DNA from: Adiantum capillus-veneris
Lineage: Eukaryota > Streptophyta > Polypodiopsida > Polypodiales > Pteridaceae
Direction of reading: 5' to 3'
Assembly (NCBI GenBank): GCA_014529385.2
Contig: CM043958.1
Location: 139,510,398 to 139,574,397, forward strand
DNA length: 64,000 nt
Made by a program: the position numbers and the translations under genes. The notes beneath the pieces were generated by a model. That model was not told where the DNA came from. It searched no databases and saw nothing but the letters and a program-made list of their open reading frames with translations. Shown piece by piece: positions 1-10,960 of this stretch; within the stretch, counting starts at the first letter, position 1, and every line of letters starts with the position of its first letter.

Positions 1-3
1 GCA

Positions 4-660
4 TTGATTGCGTTGTCTGGGAAGTGCACTATTGTTCCTCGCATCCGTTTAGCAAAATCTGGAAAACAAGATTGGGATATTTTGGCTGGTCTTTATGCAA
101 GTCGCAATGAGGCTAAAATCGCTTTGCTGCGTAAAGAGCTAAAGTCAAAGATTATGCATGAGGAAGATGATATGGACACTTTCCTTGCTAGTGTCAAGGA
201 TATCAATGAGCAAATTATTTTTGCAGGTGAAGTCATTTCAGACAGTTCCCTTGTGCAGACTGTTCCTGATGCCTTACCAGATTCTTATCAGACTTTTTCC
301 AGTACTTGGAGACTTATGACCCAAGGAAATCCAGAATTTGTCAAGTTTGATGCATTATGCACATTGCTGTTGCAAGAGTCACTTTCCAAAAAAAACAAGA
401 CTAGACAGTGTGCAGTTTAATAGGCTTCTATTGCTTCTCAAAGAAAGGGTGGTAACAGCAATGCAACCACTTCTTATGGTTCTGCTGCGAGTGGAAAAAC
501 TTCTATTCCCAATGCTTCTGTTGGTGGCAGCACTTCATCTGGCAATTTTGGTGATAAGGGCTAAAAGAAGATGCGTTGCCATTATTGTAAAGCTAGTGAT
601 CACTTGATCAAGCAGTGTCCTAAGTTGAAGGCCAAAGAGGCTAAGAAGAAAGAGGGTGGT
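4..660 (+). pseudogene. copia gag with zinc knuckle (broken)
   Basis: Nucleocapsid/capsid protein of the copia element, which would package element RNA in virus-like particles. The first frame (4-420) has the alpha-helical UBN2-type copia gag pattern, with conserved stretches such as ARNEAKIALLRKELKSKI-like residues and SYQTFSSTWRL. A frameshift after about 400 moves the frame. The zinc knuckle is read from 571 as CHYCKASDHLIKQC, a perfect C-x2-C-x4-H-x4-C, followed by a lysine-rich tail. The start of gag is outside the window. Assignment to copia gag is firm from the knuckle plus the downstream domain order. Confidence 0.85.
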
Positions 661-699
661 TCCACTACAAATGCTAGTTCCACTACAAATGCATCCATT

Positions 700-1194
700 G
701 TTGAGTCTTTTGTAAAAGGAGACTGTAATGCTGATGTTGATGCAGAATGGGCTTTTAGTGCAGAGTGCACTTACAATCCTGTTGTCCATGATGCATGCAT
801 GTCAGTTGCTGCGGATTCACATGTGTGGTATTTTCACAGTGGTGCTACAAAGCACATTACCTCACATCGTGAATTATTCACCTCTCTCGACTTTGTCCCT
901 CATGGGAATTCAGTCACTTGTGCCAACAATGCCCCTTATCTGGTTCAGGGAGTTGGAAAGATTGTGCTTACTGCTGCAAATAGCAGTTCCTATACACTTG
1001 TTGATGCACTTTATTTACCTAGGATCAAGAAGAATCTTTTGTCTGTATCTGCACTTGATAGACTTGGACTTGTAGTCAAATTTGTGGATGACAGATGTAC
1101 AGTTCATGATCTCAGTTTTGGTGATGAAATTGTTGCATCTGGCCTTCTGTGTTGTGGGCTGTATAAGCTCACTTTTTATGACAAGTGTGGATAA
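700..1194 (+). pseudogene. copia aspartic protease, catalytic Asp replaced
   Basis: Retropepsin that would cleave the copia polyprotein. The active-site region at about 820-860 reads WYFHSGATKHIT. Copia proteases have D-S-G-A here, so the catalytic aspartate is a histidine (codon CAC) and the enzyme would be inactive. The downstream flap and C-terminal part (LVDALYLPRIKKNLLSVSAL) is the usual copia protease motif and is intact. The frame is continuous from the gag zinc knuckle to the stop at 1192-1194, which lies just before the GAG-pre-integrase segment. Confidence 0.85.
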
Positions 1195-2040
1195 AATTTT
1201 GCAAATGTTGTTGCAGATTCAAGGGCTATTTCAAATGCAAAACTTTGGTGTGCACGTTTTGGTCATCTGAATCTAGCCAGTTTGCTACGTTTGCAAAAAT
1301 CTGATATGGTTTCTTCTTTGCCGCCTCTTGAAGCACCTGTCAAACATTTTTCTGAAGGCTGTATTTTGGGTAAGATACAACGTTCTAAATTTCCAAAAGA
1401 TGGTTCAGTTCGGGCCACATGCAGATTGTAGCTTGTGCATAGTGATTGTTGTGGACCCATGCAAACTCCGTCCTTGGGCAATTACCTGTACTTCGTGACT
1501 TTCATTGATGATTACTCCAAGCATGCATGGGTATTTCCGCTTAAAGCGAAGTCCGAAGTTTTTATGTGCTTCAAACAATTTCTGGCTATGGCTAAAAATG
1601 TCTCGAAATGTACTATGGGTACCCTCCATTCCGATCAAGGGGGGAGTATATGTCTCATGAATTCAATGCATTTCTGGCTAGTCGTGCAATAAAACACCAA
1701 TGTACAGTGCCTTATACACCTCAGCAAAATGGTGTTGCTAAGAGGAAATATAGGTCACTTACGGAAATGGCACGATGTATGGTCAAAAGTCAAGCTTTTC
1801 CGCATTCTTTTTGGCTTGAGGCCATCATGTGTGCCACTTATGTACTAAACAGGTGTCCTATGAAAGCTTTGTAGTCTGTTACTCCATATGAAGCATGGCA
1901 TGATAGAAAGCCTTATATTGAGCACATGCCTGTTTTTGGTTGTTTGGCATATGCTTTGGTGCCACAAACACAGCACAGAATATTGGATGATAAGGCTATC
2001 AAATTGGATGACAAATTGGATGATAATGCTTTTGTAACAA
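1195..2040 (+). pseudogene. copia integrase (frameshifted, C-terminus deleted)
   Basis: Integrase would join element cDNA to the chromosome. The GAG-pre-integrase zinc region is at about 1230-1430. The catalytic core starts with HSDCCGPMQTPS (first Asp) and FVTFIDDYSKHAWV. The second part, LHSDQGG, carries the second Asp and then shifts frame near 1640. The third part, PYTPQQNGVAKRKYRSL, shows K where the catalytic Glu (usually VAERKNR) belongs. An in-frame TAG follows at 1872, and the C-terminal segment PYEAWHDRKPYIEHMPVFGCLAYA is still readable to about 2000. The sequence then jumps directly into mid-RT. Confidence 0.85.
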
Positions 2041-3141
2041 GGCTTTGTATGGGTTGAAGCAATATCCTTGTGCTTGGTATGAGAAAGCTGACACTCATTT
2101 GGTCAAACAAGGCTTTTGTAACAGTCCAATAGAAAGCACATTGTATGTAAAGCGTGAGGGTGATGTACTTCTCATTGTGGTTCTTTATGTAGATGATTTG
2201 CTGATCACTGGACCAAATGAGAGACACATTGCAGAATCTAAGGCTAATTTGAATGCTACTTTCAAGATGAAAGATTTGCTGATGTTGCATCATTACTTGG
2301 GTATACAGTTTAAGCAGTGTGATGGTGGTATTGCCTTGTCTCAAAAAAGTTACATAGAGACATTGCTATGTAAATTTGGACTTGAGGATTGCAAACCTAT
2401 TGCTACTCCCATGGAAACAGGTTTGAATTTGAGTCTACATGATGTTGGCAATACTGCTGATGTCACTCTTTACCAAACTGCTGCTGGTTGCCTCATTTAT
2501 GTATGCAACACGAGGCCGGATATTCAGTTTGCAGTCTCACAGGTCAGCAGATTTATGCATAGCCCAGGGTCTAAGCATTGGCAGGCTGTCAAGAGGATTT
2601 TCCACTACCTTAGTGGCACTTTATATCTTGTCTTGTTTTATCCCAAGGGAGGATCATTGTCGCCAGACTTATATGCTTTTTCGAACTCAAATTGGGCTGG
2701 TTGTTTTGACACACAAGTGTCACAAGTGGTTTTTGTTTCATGCTTGGTAGTTCATGTATATCATGGTTGAGCAAGAAGCAACCTACTGTGGCCACTTTGA
2801 GTTGTGAGGCTGAGTACAGGGCAGTCTTCACAGCTACGGTTGAGTGTGTATGGCTCGGGCGCCTTATGGCTAATTTGGGTGTTGGACAAGACACTACCAA
2901 CACTATCTACACTCACAGTCAGAGCGCATTGGCAATTGCAAGGAACCCAATTTTTCATGCTCGCACAAAGCACATTGAGGTGCATTACCACTATGTTAGG
3001 GAGAGGCTCTCAGCAGGAGAGATCAGCTTGTCTTATGTGCCAACACAGAACCACCTTGCAGATCTTTCCACAAAGGCATTGTCTCGTGAGAAGCTTGAAG
3101 CTTTCCACAAAGCTTTGGGCTTACTCCCCTTTGTGGACTAA
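2041..3141 (+). pseudogene. copia reverse transcriptase (N-truncated) and RNase H
   Basis: RT copies the element RNA and RNase H removes it. The RT fingers are missing and the frame enters at MYGLKQYPCAWYEK. The catalytic box VVLYVDDLLITG has both aspartates. The thumb and connection follow (YLGIQF, SQKSYIETLL). A frameshift near 2740 leads into RNase H, with WLSKKQPTVATLSCEAEYRA and the C-terminal HARTKHIEVHYHYVRERL and HLADLSTKAL motifs of copia elements. The stop at 3139 is the natural end of pol. The deletion between integrase and RT plus this shift make it non-functional. Confidence 0.9.
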
Positions 3142-3216
3142 TCATGTCCTCAGGGCATGGCACTTCTTTTTACTCATGTGCCAGCTCTCGTTCACCACAT
3201 CACTCCAGGGGGGATT

Positions 3217-3443
3217 TGTTACCATATACATGTGGTAGTGATGTGTGTGAACACACTAGGACCGCCGGGGCATATTTCCCCTCTTTAGAAGGTTTTTTCC
3301 CTCGAGCATTGTATATACGCCCATCACTCTAGGGCTATCTATCTTTCCATTGCACACTAAGTAACACACTCTCTATTGTGTGCCTTGAGCTTCCTTTGTC
3401 TTCTCCAAGTTGTGCGCATTTCTCTGCAACCCTAATTTCAACA
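3217..3443 (+). repeat. 3' LTR of copia A
   Basis: Begins TGTTACCATATACATG directly after the purine run AGGGGGGATT and ends in ...TTCAACA, giving about 227 bp with the usual TG...CA ends. The right boundary is inferred from the CA dinucleotide alone because the partner LTR is off-window, so it may be a few bases out. Confidence 0.65.
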
Positions 3444-3511
3444 CAAAAGAACAAAAGCTTAAACAAAAATAGGTGTTTGAGAAGGCTCTAGAGAAAGCAC
3501 GCATTTGAATT

Positions 3512-4404
3512 TTGAAGAGAAAGGTTGCAATGCGACAAATCCCTGAAGTTTTACCAATCAATACTCTTCGTATTCACCATTACTATTTTACTCAATCTTT
3601 AGCAGAAGATAAAGTGGAAACAAATGATGCATTGTTGGATGGACTAGACATGAGGATCACAATTACTTTGAAAGATGGGTTCAGAGTTAAAGCACTAGTT
3701 GACACAGGTGCACGACTCAATGCAGTAAACTATTTGACTTACAAAAGAGCGACAACCCAACCACTGGAATACCATAGAGCTAAAGTCAAGGGATGTCATA
3801 AGGAATTTACACCAACATTGGGGTTAATCAATCTCAATATCTTAGTGCATAGATTTTTGTGCCACACATGTTTATCTACATTCTTGATGAGCATATGAAC
3901 GAGGATATTGTACTAGGAGTTCCATGGATGAGGACTCATAAAGTTGTCCAAGATTGGGATGATAAGGTTCTTGAGTTAACACTCAAAGGCAAACAGTTAC
4001 GAGTACCATTTGCTCATAGTTGTGAAGAGTGGAAGGCCGCTCTCAAAACTTCAAAGCTGCCACACAATAGGATCACCTCAGCACCAATGTCCACTATTGG
4101 ACACCAAATCCATCCTCATAATACCGACATGCAAGGAACCAGGAAGTTTTGGGTATCAAAAGCTCAGCTTGCCCACAATTCTAAGCAGATTTGGGTGCGT
4201 AAGCAACTATTGAGTACTCGAAAGAAATCACAACCAACACCTCCCTATCAACCGCAACAAAGGACACCAAAGTCACATGCAACTAAATGGACATGGAAAC
4301 CCAAACAACAACCTAAAGCCAAGCCCAAATCAAAGATGGTGTACAAACAGAAACCCAAGGCAGTACTGAGCAAAGTGAACTACAAATGGGTGACAAAGCT
4401 TTAG
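3512..4404 (+). pseudogene. Ty3/gypsy-type aspartic protease remnant
   Basis: The frame from 3512 carries a retropepsin active site, VKALVDTGARLNAVNY (D-T-G intact), within a typical gypsy protease fold. The second half, EDIVLGVPWMRTHKVVQDWD, is the conserved C-terminal motif of gypsy proteases but lies in another frame (from 3859), so there is a frameshift near 3850. After the protease comes a basic, proline/lysine/glutamine-rich tail, which ends at 4404 without entering RT. No RT, integrase or LTR could be attached to it. It is probably an orphan fragment inserted beside the copia LTR. Confidence 0.7.
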
Positions 4405-4719
4405 CCATCACCAGCAAACCTCCTATTACATTGCCCAATGATTCCAAAACTAATGTTGGCTATCTACAAAGAACTATCAAGGAATAGACACAATTGCTCC
4501 AAGATCTACTCTTCAAGAGAGTCAACCAATAGGATGCTTCGTCATCGACAACCCTTGAGCTCATTGCTCAAGGCCCACCTCTTGCATCGCATAGTGTTTT
4601 AAATTGTGTTGACATCACCATCATGGTAGAGCCAACCTCGGCTATGCATAGACACGACTTGACTACCCATGCACTACATAATCTAGGCTAGACTTTGTCG
4701 TCCCGAAGGACTCAAGCAA

Positions 4720-4735
4720 GGGGGGGGGGGGGGGG
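4720..4735 (+). repeat. G16 homopolymer
   Basis: Sixteen consecutive G after CTCAAGCAA. It could be a polypurine tract of a decayed LTR element or a slippage product. No LTR start (TG) follows directly. Confidence 0.9.
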
Positions 4736-6449
4736 AGGCATTCTCAATGCGGACCCAGATATCTGAAATTTGGGTGCTTTCAAGTGCTTGTATGTTAATG
4801 TGTGGATTTTTGTAATTCAAAAGTAAAATGTCCTTATAAGTAAAGAGAACAGGGACTATGTCATATGATAACCCTTAGGTGTGTGTAAATAGTGCAAATG
4901 TCGTTAAAAAAAGTCACGAAAGTCAAAAATATTACAATTTTTATCCTTTTTGCTTTTTTTTTTGGCCAAAAGTGATAAATGGAGAAACCCACAAAAATAT
5001 GGTCAAGTCTAGTACTTATGTGTGTTTAGGTAATTTTTGGATTGGTTTTCTATTTTTTAAATTACTTTAGTTTTGTCAAAAAAATTAATAAAAAAGGATC
5101 AAAAATAGAAAAAAATTTGTAAACATGCTCAGATGGAAATATAGAAGATACCCTGATGACAAGAACGAAACATGGATGAGCATGTCATATCTTGTTTGAT
5201 TTTGAATACGATGACGGAATGATTTGGTGAATTTTTTGAAAAAGGATCAACAAGAATCCAAACGACAAAATTTTCAAAAGAAAAGTGTACTACATAGTCT
5301 AGTAGGACTAATTGGGGAGTTTGAGAGAAAATGAGTCGAGAAGCCCAGGTATGTATAGCCCAGGTAGGCCAAAACTAGTCTCGTTTCTACTTTGACCTTC
5401 TTGGAGAGAGCTCTCAGAGCTAGTTTTCTGTGCGCTTTTGCACACTTCTACATGTCTCTACGCTACACAGTCTTGCACAAGACATGATGGGTACATTCCT
5501 AACTTACTAACCAATCTATTTGTACATGTTTTTGGGATCAAGGTAGCTCAAAAAAACCCTAGGTTAGCAAAACCTTCCCAAGAAAGAACAGAGAGAAAAT
5601 TGACCATAGCTCCTAGATCTATGGAACAAATCATACCAATCCTGAAGGGAGGCATAGCGACCACCGGGAGCACATTCCAATGAGTCATATGACCATTTGA
5701 CTCAGGGCTGGGGGGTCTATAGATAATAAGTTGATGATTTGGCTCAGAGTTGAATTGCATTCTGCTTTCACAAGGAGATTCTATATAGGCCTTATAACGA
5801 ATGTACCTAGGTGAAATAAAAAGGAAAGCTCAGTTGAGGCCACAGATATAAGAAATCAGTTAGGATTGCCACAAAGCATCATTTTTTAGCTAAGGTTTCA
5901 AAACTACTTCAAAATTGACCACACTTGATAGGGCCACTCCTCAAGACATATGGGACATCATACCATTCAAAGTTGGGGAAGAAATGATCTATTTCTAGTG
6001 ATAGAAGCAAAACCGCCAATGTCAGAGGACCGAGGCTTGAATAGACTCAAGGAGACCAAAATCAATTCCAATTAGGGCTAAAAGTTAAACATTGGGCTTA
6101 TAGGACAAGTGTATGGCATTGTAAGGTGGAAAATTTTGAAAATTTGCTACCTTAGGTAATAAGAGCGCTTATTATCTCTTGATCCCAAACTGGCCCATTT
6201 TCACATTTTCTCTTCATGCACACTATCCTTATGATGCATCAAGACCTTGAACCCCCTTACAAGTCAAAAATCACTCATTTCTTGTTCACTTCACCCAAAA
6301 ACAAAGTGAAGCTCTAAAATTTTAAAATTTGACCTAAGGGAACCACTTTCAAGTTCAAAATATGCTAGATCGCATTCAGAGCTTGGGAACACATTTGACA
6401 ACCTACCCAAGCCCAAAAAGTGCAAAAAAAGTTAAAAATTTGCACAGTA

Positions 6450-6471
6450 GATAATAAGCGCGCTTATTATC
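6450..6471. repeat. 22-bp perfect palindrome
   Basis: GATAATAAGCG followed immediately by its exact reverse complement. Imperfect versions sit at 6155-6176 (GGTAATAAGAGCGCTTATTA...) and, with a 3-base centre, at 6737-6753. A related one is at 36615-36635. Confidence 0.85.
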
Positions 6472-6959
6472 CCTTGTGACCAAATGACCCCAAAATGAAA
6501 AATCCTAATACCATTAGTTCTATCATGTTGTAACAAGCCTACACACAAAATCTGGTTCAATTTGGACAACAAAAATCTTTTGCGCCAAACACTTGGTCAT
6601 TTTCAGAACCTCCCATACAAAAAGTGATCCAACTTGGCATCCAGGCATCCACCAAAACTTCAAATCCTATTATTTTCATTGCCTTTAACCCATGTGCACA
6701 GACAAAAGCAAGATTTGATGCCAAAATGAAGCCCTAGATAATACCTTATTATCTCATATGTAAATTTTTTTGTCAAAAAATCGCTTTTTGATGTTCATAC
6801 TTTGTTTTTATGAGTCAATGTAGTAATTATTTGGCTTTAGTTGTGAACATGGCTTGCAAAATCTTGATTCTAGCTTAAAAGGCAATTTTTCACTCTAAAA
6901 TGCACCTAATGCCTATGTATGGTGTGATTACACCAAAATCAATGCAGAACTAGCCCTCC

Positions 6960-7709
6960 ACCCCCAAGAAAAAGACTCAAAAGGAAAGACTGTTAGATCT
7001 TCTAGAGTTCCAGTTAGAGGAGGAGTCCATCACAAAAGCTAAGAAGACCTTTGCTGGGGATCTATTAAAGAAGAACCATGTCGCAATCTTCCAAGGGATA
7101 TTTCGGACAGAAGAAAACCAAGTAGTAGAGCTCCAATTTCTCCCTAAAGAAATCCATAGTGTGGCTCAAACACAAGAGCTACAAGCTGCACATAGAAAGG
7201 TCGAACTCTAAGAGTTTTACCAAATGGAGCCATGCAGAGTTGATTTGCAAAGAGCTTATAAGCTTCTCAGCTCAATCAAGGAGGATGGCATAGCCCATAA
7301 AGAGATAGTGCCAGAAGCACTTAAACTTCCCACAAAAGGCAAGTTGATTCACTCAAAAGAGAAGAAAAGGACAGGAGTATTCACCAAAAATACCATTGCT
7401 GCCACATTCCAAGACATGATCCATAAACCAACGGTGGAGCCTACATGGCTATTCCATCAACACTTCCACTTTTCCACAAAGCAGCCACCCCGTGATACAT
7501 GTTTGAATCATGCAGTGGCATCTGCATTTACAACAGCATTGAAGACAAGGTTGTCAATGCCTATTGACCACCTATCATACGTGCTAAATACACTCAAGAG
7601 CACAAAGAAAACCAAAGGCATCAAATACCTTGGAGCCCCAAAACTCCTCACCAGGATTGGCTATCATGAGATGGGAATGACATACTATTTGCAACCGGCT
7701 TCAGAGTAG
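6960..7709 (+). pseudogene. unrecognised transposon-associated reading frame
   Basis: One frame runs from about 6960 to the stop at 7707, interrupted once by TAA at 7209-7211. The N-terminal part is basic and helical (KERLLDLLEFQLEEESITKA). The second part, from M at 7224, contains a globular-looking region ending GAPKLLTRIGYHEMGMTYYL. The pattern 'hydrophobic helix, then GAPKLLTRI' reminds me of the 'putative plant transposon protein' domain found in plant element ORFs, but this is from memory and would need a profile search. It is followed in the same frame by a charged tail and downstream by a gypsy gag, so it may be the N-terminal module of an element polyprotein. Confidence 0.45.
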
Positions 7710-7828
7710 AATTTCTGGTTAGAAGCTAGCCTAAAGAATGAAGAGAGAGAGGAAGAGAAGGAAGATGAAGAGGAGCCACCTCCCCTACTCATAAAATCAA
7801 AGAGGAGACATCCCCAGGTTACTCCAGT

Positions 7829-7904
<76 letters not shown>

Positions 7905-8660
7905 GTGATGTGAAGAGCCAATGGAGGACCCAGAGGACAAAGAGTCTAAAGAGAGTGAAGCTGACCCAAAATTAGAAGAAAAGAAAAAGAGAGTAAAGGG
8001 AAAAGAAAAGGTAGAAGAAAGACCATCAAAGTGAGCTCACAACCGACACGAGTGATTATAGAGGACCCATCTCAAAGAGAGGCCAGGTTAGAGAAAGAAA
8101 GAGAAGCTTTCAAAAGAGAAAGGGGTCTACAGGAAGACTTTGAAGAATTTTGGCAACCAAAGCCACAAATGAAGGCGTAGACAAAGGATCCCTACTTTTG
8201 TCAAGATCCTCTTAGTGATCTAGAAAAGCTATACCAGGAAGAGGAGCTCAAATGTGCTCAAGAGGCAGTTGAAACCTTTGACTTTCCCACCACACAGAAA
8301 GAAGATTTACCACCATCACCAGCTACTGCACAAGTACCTGCTCCACCTCCCACTAAAGAAATCAATCTTGAAGAGACTGTTCTGGTGGAAACCACAGAGG
8401 AATCTAAACAAGGTCAAGTGCCAACAATTGTGGGCACCAATGAAACAAGGTAGATGAAGATGTACACATGGATGAGCAAGAAGATCCAAAGAGGGATGAA
8501 GCCCAACCAGAGACTGCCCCTCAAGAGGGCACTCAAACATATAAAAAGGAAGATATGCATATAGAAGATACACCTACTACTAAAGAGCAAGGAGAACAAG
8601 ACACAGCAAAATACAAAAGAGAAAGCACAACCGGATGCGGCGATCACTTCAAAACCATCC
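7710..8660 (+). pseudogene. highly charged Glu/Lys-rich frame remnants
   Basis: Short overlapping frames all read as acidic/basic low-complexity protein: EEREEEKEDEEEPPP at 7740, MEDPEDKESKESEADPK from 7921, EARLEKEREAFKRERG around 8075, then a Pro-rich stretch near 8300-8370 and MDEQEDPKRDEAQPETAP from 8468. Frameshifts near 8030 and 8450 and stops at 8178 and 8451 break it. The composition is consistent with a disordered linker between the unknown domain upstream and the gag downstream. No enzymatic motif is visible. Confidence 0.4.
7829..7903 (+). repeat. GA microsatellite joined to G32 homopolymer
   Basis: A (GA)n tract (7829-7871) runs into 32 consecutive G (7872-7903). It lies inside the charged-frame remnant and is a candidate G-quadruplex-forming and replication-slippage site. 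Confidence 0.9.
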
Positions 8661-9757
8661 ACATCTGAGGGAAGAGAGAAAAACAAGAGAAGAAAAAGGC
8701 GAGAAAGGAATCACCCTCTTCTCCATCTTCTTCATTCTCTTCCTCTTTTGAAGAAAGTGATGGTGCAGACAAGGAGGAACAACGGAAGAAAAAGGCAAGA
8801 AAGAGGTCACCCTCTTCTCCATCCTCCTCATACTCTTCGTCTTATGAAGAAAGTGATGGTGCAGCTCTTGAACCACCCAAAAGAAGAGGCCATAGGAAAT
8901 CCTATGCCACCTGGAAAAGGTCGTCCAAGCCCAAAAAGTTCAAAGAGGGAGGAAAGAACATATCTTTCCTTACCTACGATGGCACCTTTGGTGCTACGGA
9001 CAAAGTCTTGGCCTTTATCCAACAATTCATGCGACGTTTGGAGATGAGGGCTTCAGGAGTCCTCTAAGCTACGTCATGTAGCTATGCATTTTCTAACATC
9101 TGCCAGGCAATGGTGGTCTAGCCTATGAGCAAACGATGAAGCTCCACGAACATGGAAAGCTTTAAGAGCTTCCATCATGAAGCGGGTTTTTTGCTACCGA
9201 TGCCAAAGACAAAGTACTCACCGAATGGCGAAGCTTAAAGCTCTCTCCCTATGAATCTATTCACAAATATGTAGACAAGCTTTGGGATTTACACCTCAAA
9301 GCCACTATCTTCAAAAAGATGGAGTTTGGAGAGCAAAACAAACAATTGTGTGCGGGTTTAAGTGAGGGTATGGCGGAGTATGTTAACTCCCAAAGGCCAC
9401 GCACCATATCTGTGGTCATACACCATACCATGGTGGCTTCAGGAATCAACTTCCAATAAGGGGCTAAGAGAAATCTTAAGCCCATGGAAAACAAGGACCG
9501 TAACGAGCCTAAAGGGAAGGACAATGTCCAAAAGTCTCCCAAAGGCAACGCCAACAACAAAGCTAAGGAGAAGGGAGTTTTTATAGGCAAAAATAAACTC
9601 TCTCCTGAATAGCTAGAGCATTATCAAAAAGATAACCGTTGTTTCAAGTGCGGGGGGCAAGGGCATGCCTATCATGCTTGCCCCCACAAGAATACACATA
9701 ATGAGCCTCCTAGAGCTACCTTGGTTGAAATTCAAGAAGAGGATGCTCATCAGTTTA
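8661..9757 (+). pseudogene. E1: chromovirus gag, plus strand (broken)
   Basis: Gag of the same family as E2, on the opposite strand. Serine/lysine-rich N-terminus (SSSYSSSYEESDGAALEPP), capsid start FKEGGKNISFLTYDGTFGAT, capsid body EYVNSQRPRTISVVIHHTM, and the zinc knuckle CFKCGGQGHAYHAC (C-x2-C-x4-H-x4-C) near 9640-9680. Stops at 9064 and 9457 and a frameshift near 9030 break it. One stop (NFQ then TAA) corresponds to CAA in E2, a C-to-T change. It ends at about 9757, where E2's 3' end begins on the other strand. By eye it is about 90% identical to E2 gag over the 300 bp I compared. Confidence 0.85.
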
Positions 9758-10037
9758 GATGATCCTTTAACTGTATGCCTTGCATCCATCTAGCATCTTC
9801 AAAAGGATAGTTTTTAAACTTAATAAGATACCGTCGGATAATCTTACCGCCTCTCAATACCTTGTCTTCATGTCGGAGAATGGACTCGGGCTGCATCACC
9901 ACTTCTTGGTCCTCAATCTCCGGTGGGTCTTCATTAGTTGCTTCATGGGGTGGCTCACCTTTGTAAGGCTTCAAGAGGCTCATATGAAAAGCATTGTGTA
10001 AGAGCCAATGGTCGTGAAACTTGATTTGATAGGCCAT
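9758..10037 (-). pseudogene. E2 chromodomain and pol C-terminus
   Basis: Read from 10037 leftwards: HNAFHMSLLKPYKGEPP is the conserved end of the gypsy integrase GPY/F region. ESILRHEDKVLRGGKIIRRYLIKFKNYPFEDARWM is a chromodomain, with its aromatic cage candidates Y, F and W in the expected order. Chromodomains of this class bind methylated histone tails and bias integration to heterochromatin. The reading frame stops at 9750 just past the domain, close to the junction with E1. Confidence 0.8.
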
Positions 10038-10960
10038 CTCATTGATAAGCCTAAGAATCTGGAAGGGACCATAGTACCTTTTTGCTAGCGTAGCATAGTA
10101 CTTCTAGTGTCCCGTAGGATTCTTGCCCCGTCGTGTGCCTTAATCGAGCCTTGGGAAACTTAAGCAAGACCCAATCATTTTCTTTAAAGGCTTGAGCTCT
10201 TTTGTGCTTATTAGCAGCAACCTTTTGCCTTTGATGTGAGATAGAGATAGCATCCTTAATCTTTTGGAAAGATTCTTGTAGGTCTCAGCTATACTCATCT
10301 GCAGCGAAGATCTTCCCATGTACCTTACGTAGCAAGGGACTTTTGGATCTTCCCTCAATTAACTCTAAAGGTGATTTTCCCGTGGAGGTATGTACATTGT
10401 TATTGTAGGCATACTCCACCAGCGGTAAGTACTTCTCCCATTGGGACCTTTGATCTACTTCCATTACATAGGCTTTTAGTAGATCAAGAATTGTTAGGTT
10501 AGCTATTTCACTTTGGCCATCCGTTTGCGGGTGATAGGCCGAAGAGAAGTTTAGCCTTGTCCCTAAATTCTCAAGGAGACCCTTCCAAAAATTACTAGTC
10601 ATTCTAGGATCTCTATCCAACACTATGGACGTTGGCAAGCCATGGTACTTGAAGATTTGTGATATGAAGAGGGTTGCCATTTGATGGGCTTTGATAGTCT
10701 TTTTCACAGGTATGAAATGAGCTTGTTTGTTGAACCTGTCTACTATCGTCCATATTCCTGTATTTCCATGGATAAACTTGGGCAATCCAAAGATGAAATC
10801 CATAGATATGCTCTCCCATGGTGAATTAGGGATTGGCAAAGGTTGAAGCAAACCAGGTTGCTTCCCCCTATCAAACTTCATCTTTTAGAAAACCACGCAT
10901 TTTGAGACATACTCTTGTATGTTCGCTTTCATGGTAGGCCAATAGAAGTAGGTTTATATC
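10038..10960 (-). pseudogene. E2 integrase
   Basis: The long frame from 10881 to 10285 holds the catalytic core: PWESISMDFIFGLPK (first Asp), IVLDRDPRMTSNFWKG (second Asp) and HPQTDGQSEIAN (Glu). All three acidic residues are present. A TGA after AADEYS at 10285 interrupts the C-terminal extension, which continues in frame as QKVAANKHKRAQAFKENDWV. The H2C2 zinc finger upstream (10890-11000) is damaged by stops. Integrase joins cDNA ends to target DNA; this copy is not functional. Confidence 0.85.

Larger units (their letters stand above)
1..3443 (+). mobile_element. Ty1/copia retrotransposon A, 3' part with 3' LTR
   Basis: The window opens inside gag. The order gag, zinc knuckle, protease, integrase, reverse transcriptase, RNase H is the copia order, with integrase before RT. 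The coding part ends at 3141, followed by a purine tract at 3206-3214 and an LTR starting TGTTA. The 5' LTR and primer binding site lie left of the window, so target-site duplications cannot be tested. The element is dead, with stops and frameshifts in every domain and a large deletion between integrase and RT. Confidence 0.9.
4405..6959. other. non-coding AT-rich stretch, no gene recognised
   Basis: No convincing protein is readable on either strand. The stretch holds a G16 run (4720-4735) and several palindromes of one pattern, at 6155-6176, 6450-6471 and 6737-6753. It could be decayed retrotransposon LTR or untranslated sequence, since the flanks on both sides are element remnants, but I see no LTR boundary. 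Confidence 0.5.
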
